Shown: positions 6,487 through 6,664 of the stretch, one piece after another
Numbering within the stretch: the first letter of the stretch is position 1
Layout: the number at the start of each line of letters is the position of its first letter
Source: an uncultured Steroidobacter sp.
GTDB taxonomy: Bacteria; Pseudomonadota; Gammaproteobacteria; Steroidobacterales; Steroidobacteraceae
Reading direction: 5' to 3'
DNA length: 6,664 bases
NCBI GenBank assembly: GCA_946478975.1
Contig: CAMLEO010000351.1
Span: forward strand, 1-6,664
Made by a program: the position numbers and the translations under genes
Notes under the pieces: model-generated
Databases searched by the model: none
Told to the model about the DNA's origin: nothing
The model's input: only the letters and a program-made list of their open reading frames with translations

Positions 6487-6501
6487 GCCGCCGACGGCGG
6501 C
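6487..6501 (+). other. Small GC-rich hairpin between the peroxiredoxin stop and its terminator
   Basis: GCCGCC (6487-6492) and GGCGGC (6496-6501) form a perfect 6-bp stem with a 3-nt loop. No T-run follows. It lies 27 nt after the peroxiredoxin stop and may protect the transcript end, or may be incidental in this GC-rich DNA. Confidence 0.3.
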
Positions 6502-6519
6502 AGGTGTGCGGTAGAAATG

Positions 6520-6557
6520 AAAAAGGCCGCCGCGATTCAGTTCGCGGCGGCCTTTTT
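6520..6557. terminator. Bidirectional intrinsic terminator between convergent prx and etfA
   Basis: The arms 6520-6535 and 6542-6557 are perfect 16-nt reverse complements around a 6-nt loop. The GC-rich core (GGCCGCCGCG) is flanked by AAAAA on the left and TTTTT on the right, so each strand ends the hairpin with a T-run. It lies between two converging genes, 60 nt after the peroxiredoxin stop and 18 nt from the etfA stop, so it can end both transcripts. Confidence 0.93.
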
Positions 6558-6575
6558 ATTACGGCGTGATTGATT

Positions 6576-6664
6576 TCAGCCCAGCGCTTTTTCCAGCTCC
6601 GGCAGCACCGTGAACAGATCGCCTACGAGTCCGATGTCGGCCACTTCGAAGATCGGCGCTTCGG
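6576..6664 (-). CDS. etfA: Electron transfer flavoprotein alpha subunit, C-terminal end only
   Basis: The minus strand ends in a TGA at 6576-6578. The 28 complete codons before it read EAPIFEVADIGLVGDLFTVL followed by PELEKALG. This is the typical EtfA C-terminus (APIF-VAD-GLVGDLF-V-PEL), next to the FAD-binding domain. EtfA pairs with EtfB to pass electrons from acyl-CoA and related dehydrogenases to ETF-quinone oxidoreductase. The rest of the gene lies outside the window to the right, so integrity and operon partners cannot be judged. It converges on the peroxiredoxin gene across the shared terminator. Confidence 0.88.
   Translation of the reverse strand, partial: EAPIFEVADIGLVGDLFTVLPELEKALG

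Overview
The window reads as a GC-rich proteobacterial chromosome segment carrying metabolic genes. The gene types fit a gammaproteobacterium of the Xanthomonadales/Nevskiales/Steroidobacter kind: a class II DAHP synthase, short-form IlvD, a Prx5-type peroxiredoxin and EtfA. That placement is inference from gene types and style, not from a marker gene. I saw no mobile element, CRISPR array, tRNA, rRNA or phage gene, and no sign of recent transfer.

Layout, left to right. (1) Positions 1-818, minus strand: the N-terminal 272 codons of a saccharopine dehydrogenase-like NAD(P)-binding protein that runs off the left edge, with a strong-looking promoter at 859-887. (2) Positions 979-2364, plus strand: a class II 3-deoxy-7-phosphoheptulonate (DAHP) synthase, the entry enzyme of the shikimate pathway, transcribed divergently from gene 1. 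(3) Positions 2379-2414: a 12-bp hairpin with a T-run that ends the DAHP synthase transcript. A TACAAT box sits in its loop and may be part of the promoter for the next gene. (4) Positions 2439-4142, ilvD, then 15 bp later 4158-5078, an HMG-CoA lyase-family enzyme; the two look like one operon. (5) A 206-bp gap with several inverted repeats and a GTATAC core, leading to 5285-5917, a GntR/FCD transcription factor. (6) A 62-bp gap with two mutually exclusive hairpins, leading to 5980-6459, a Prx5-type peroxiredoxin. (7) A perfect 16-bp bidirectional terminator at 6520-6557 separates the peroxiredoxin from the convergent etfA, of which only the last 28 codons lie in the window.

Functionally the region mixes amino-acid metabolism (aromatic entry step, branched-chain synthesis step, acyl-CoA lyase, a lysine-type dehydrogenase relative), a probable metabolite-responsive repressor, a peroxide-detoxifying enzyme and an electron-transfer flavoprotein. 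Only ilvD and the lyase are clearly coupled by spacing; otherwise the genes look like separate transcription units. I do not see a previously undescribed multi-gene system. The observations most worth a second look are the terminator/promoter overlap before ilvD, the ilvD-lyase pairing, and the structured gaps before gntR and the peroxiredoxin gene.
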